Positions 53,299-54,753 of a stretch of 54,753 nucleotides of DNA are shown in pieces. The notes under the pieces were generated by a model, which saw only the letters and a program-made list of their open reading frames with translations, did not search any database and was not told where the DNA came from. Origin of the DNA: Chloroflexota bacterium (GTDB lineage Bacteria; Chloroflexota; Dehalococcoidia; Lucifugimonadales; UBA3495); assembly GCA_026710825.1 (NCBI GenBank), contig JAPOQH010000066.1:1-54753 (forward strand), in the 5' to 3' direction. Both the position numbers and the translations under genes were made by a program. Positions within the stretch are counted from its first letter, which is position 1, and the number at the start of each line of letters is the position of its first letter.

Positions 53299-54315
53299 TC
53301 AATAGGTAATCCCGTAAACCCGCGCCGCGTTGTCGTGGAACATCGCCGCCCGTTCTGACGCCGAATACGCCGCCGTCATCCGCTTGAACGCGTTGTACAT
53401 CACGTTGTACGAGTACGACACCTTGTCCGGCGGGAAGTTGCTCTCGAACAGGCACCGGTCCGGCCCGAACTGCTCGATGCAGTAGTTCATCAGCGGCGCC
53501 ATCGCCTCCGCCAACTCCTCCGACCCGATCGGGCGATCCCGCAAGTGCCAGTCGAACCCATAGCGCGGCTGACCCACCCCGCCCAGCTTCATCACCACGT
53601 TGGGACACTCCGCCAGCTTCGCGATCCCGTCCCGCCACGCCGGCATCACCTCGTCGTCCCGGCCTGCGTACGGCCCCACCCGCATCAGCCCGCCGATGTG
53701 GTTGGACACAATCGTCAGGTCCGGCACGGCCTTGGCAAAATCCGCCAACTCGCCAAGCTGCGGGAAGTACACCACGTTGTCGTACGCCAGCCCACGATCC
53801 GCCAGCACCTGCGCCCCCGCTCGCATATCCGCGGACTGCAACTGCCCGTCGACACTGCGGCTCTCCACCTCCGGATGCGGGTCCCAGCCCGTGTTGAATC
53901 GGATGCCCCGGAACCGGTTCGGACTCGCCGCCTGCAAGGCGTCCAGCACTCGCGCCACATCGGGGCCCAGGTTTAGGTTCGCGTACCCGATGATCGCGGC
54001 CGCCGCTTTCCCCGGCCCATACAGTCCCGTGTCGCTGGCCGCCGCCAACCCCTGCACGAACTCCACCTCGCCCACCGAACGCAGCTCCTCCGGCCCGCCG
54101 GGACGGTACATCGACCGCGCCTCCAGGAATACCGTCGAGCGCACGTTGTGCCCACTGTTGATGTCCGCTGCCAGTTCGTGCAGCAGGTACCGCTGATACG
54201 GCACCCGCTCCGACCGGAAGTCCCAGAAGTGGTGGTGCGCGTCGCAGATGGGCAACTCCGGTTCCAGCGTCTCCTCCGTCGTCAGGGCCAGCCAGTCATT
54301 GTCTCCGTACGGCAT
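53299..54315 (-). CDS. Amidohydrolase-family (PDC lactonase-like) TIM-barrel protein
   Basis: The protein has 338 residues. ICDAHHHFWD (metal-binding HxH), FRGIRFNTGWDPHPE, IVSNHIGGLMRVGPYAG and DRCLFESNFPPDK follow the amidohydrolase-2 (COG3618) order. That family contains 2-pyrone-4,6-dicarboxylate lactonase and sugar-lactone hydrolases. Hydrolysis of a lactone or amide is likely; the substrate is unknown. It is a single gene on the minus strand. Confidence 0.85.
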   Translation of the reverse strand: MPYGDNDWLALTTEETLEPELPICDAHHHFWDFRSERVPYQRYLLHELAADINSGHNVRSTVFLEARSMYRPGGPEELRSVGEVEFVQGLAAASDTGLYGPGKAAAAIIGYANLNLGPDVARVLDALQAASPNRFRGIRFNTGWDPHPEVESRSVDGQLQSADMRAGAQVLADRGLAYDNVVYFPQLGELADFAKAVPDLTIVSNHIGGLMRVGPYAGRDDEVMPAWRDGIAKLAECPNVVMKLGGVGQPRYGFDWHLRDRPIGSEELAEAMAPLMNYCIEQFGPDRCLFESNFPPDKVSYSYNVMYNAFKRMTAAYSASERAAMFHDNAARVYGITY

Positions 54316-54753
54316 AACAGCGCCTCCATACCCATATTCTCCATATTTCGCCCAATCCTAGCACACCGCGCGTCATTCCCCGCTGTTCTCCGGTGCGACA
54401 GGTCTGGGATCAGGCGGGCGTTCCCGATGCGCTGGATGTATCCGGTGCATGGCACCGCCCTCCAATTTCTGCCGTCCGGTCCAGCAATCCGATTCCCCCA
54501 TATCTTGTGCATCCATGAAAATTGATTTCCCTTCAAGTGACACCGCGCCGTTGCCCGCGCCCGCGCAACCCGTCTATCCTAGATTCATCTAGATAAAGCG
54601 CGCGTTTGTAATCCAACATCAGTGAGGCAGGATTCCCAGCATCGACGGCCAACCCCGTCAGTAACAAATCGCATACCAGGCTCCGCGACTGCCAACGTCT
54701 GTCTAACCTATCAACAGCGTGGAGTTGCGTCCCAGCGCCAGCCACAGCGTTCC
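54316..54753. other. Gene-free edge region
   Basis: A 70-codon frame on the minus strand (54533-54745) has no family pattern and reaches close to the edge, so it could be the tail of a gene cut by the window. A CATATCTTGTGCATCCATG stretch at 54499-54517 resembles the repeat at 5301. No other feature is visible. Confidence 0.35.

Overview
The window is a high-GC, gene-dense bacterial chromosome segment. Gene content and style point to Chloroflexota, most likely a SAR202 / Dehalococcoidia-like lineage; this is inference. The signs are lipoproteins with long Pro/Thr linkers after the lipobox, an LppX/LprG-type lipoprotein, a luciferase-like flavin monooxygenase, a Ycf45/R3H-type ATPase, pdxS-pdxT de novo PLP synthesis and a DUF1989 protein. 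No tRNA, rRNA, CRISPR array or intact insertion sequence was seen.

Layout. 1-8.6 kb: the tail of a possible hotdog-fold enzyme, a SelW-like selenoprotein whose UGA is read as selenocysteine, a pentapeptide-repeat protein, two related single-TM coiled-coil proteins (1.2 and 8.2 kb), a BioD/DRTGG protein, an ABM monooxygenase, NhaA, an MBL hydrolase, a 2-hydroxyacid dehydrogenase and an AT-richer DUF2806 gene. 8.6-25.2 kb, all minus strand: aldo/keto reductase, MFS exporter, two lipoproteins, tmk, the R3H ATPase, pdxT and pdxS, a Uma2 / response regulator / histidine kinase / PT-rich surface protein cluster, then rho, fructose-6-phosphate aldolase and pyrG. 25-31.2 kb: a decayed C-terminal module related to the neighbouring secreted subtilase, the subtilase, and a secreted Calx-beta/PPC-like protein cut by an amber codon. 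31.4-37.8 kb: ThuA-like protein, flavin monooxygenase, and an oligopeptide-type ABC operon with two permeases and a binding protein but no ATPases. 38-44 kb: a DUF1989 protein, then two thioredoxin-like lipoproteins downstream of a large LRR / HExxH peptidase / LRR lipoprotein broken by a homopolymer frameshift. 44-54.7 kb: argB and argJ flanking a DUF4160/DUF2442 pair with a frameshifted DUF4160, an abutting AAA(DUF3696)-PIN pair that looks like a defence or toxin module, a class-V aminotransferase, small hypotheticals and an amidohydrolase.

Three features tie the window together. A family of palindromes with a shared stem (GTAGGGGCG / CGCCCCTAC) sits about 14-35 nt after stop codons, often one for each gene of a convergent pair, so it probably works as 3'-end or terminator elements. 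Secreted and lipid-anchored proteins with linkers and repeats are unusually common. Several genes carry single frameshifts, two of them in homopolymers, which could be real decay, phase variation or read error.
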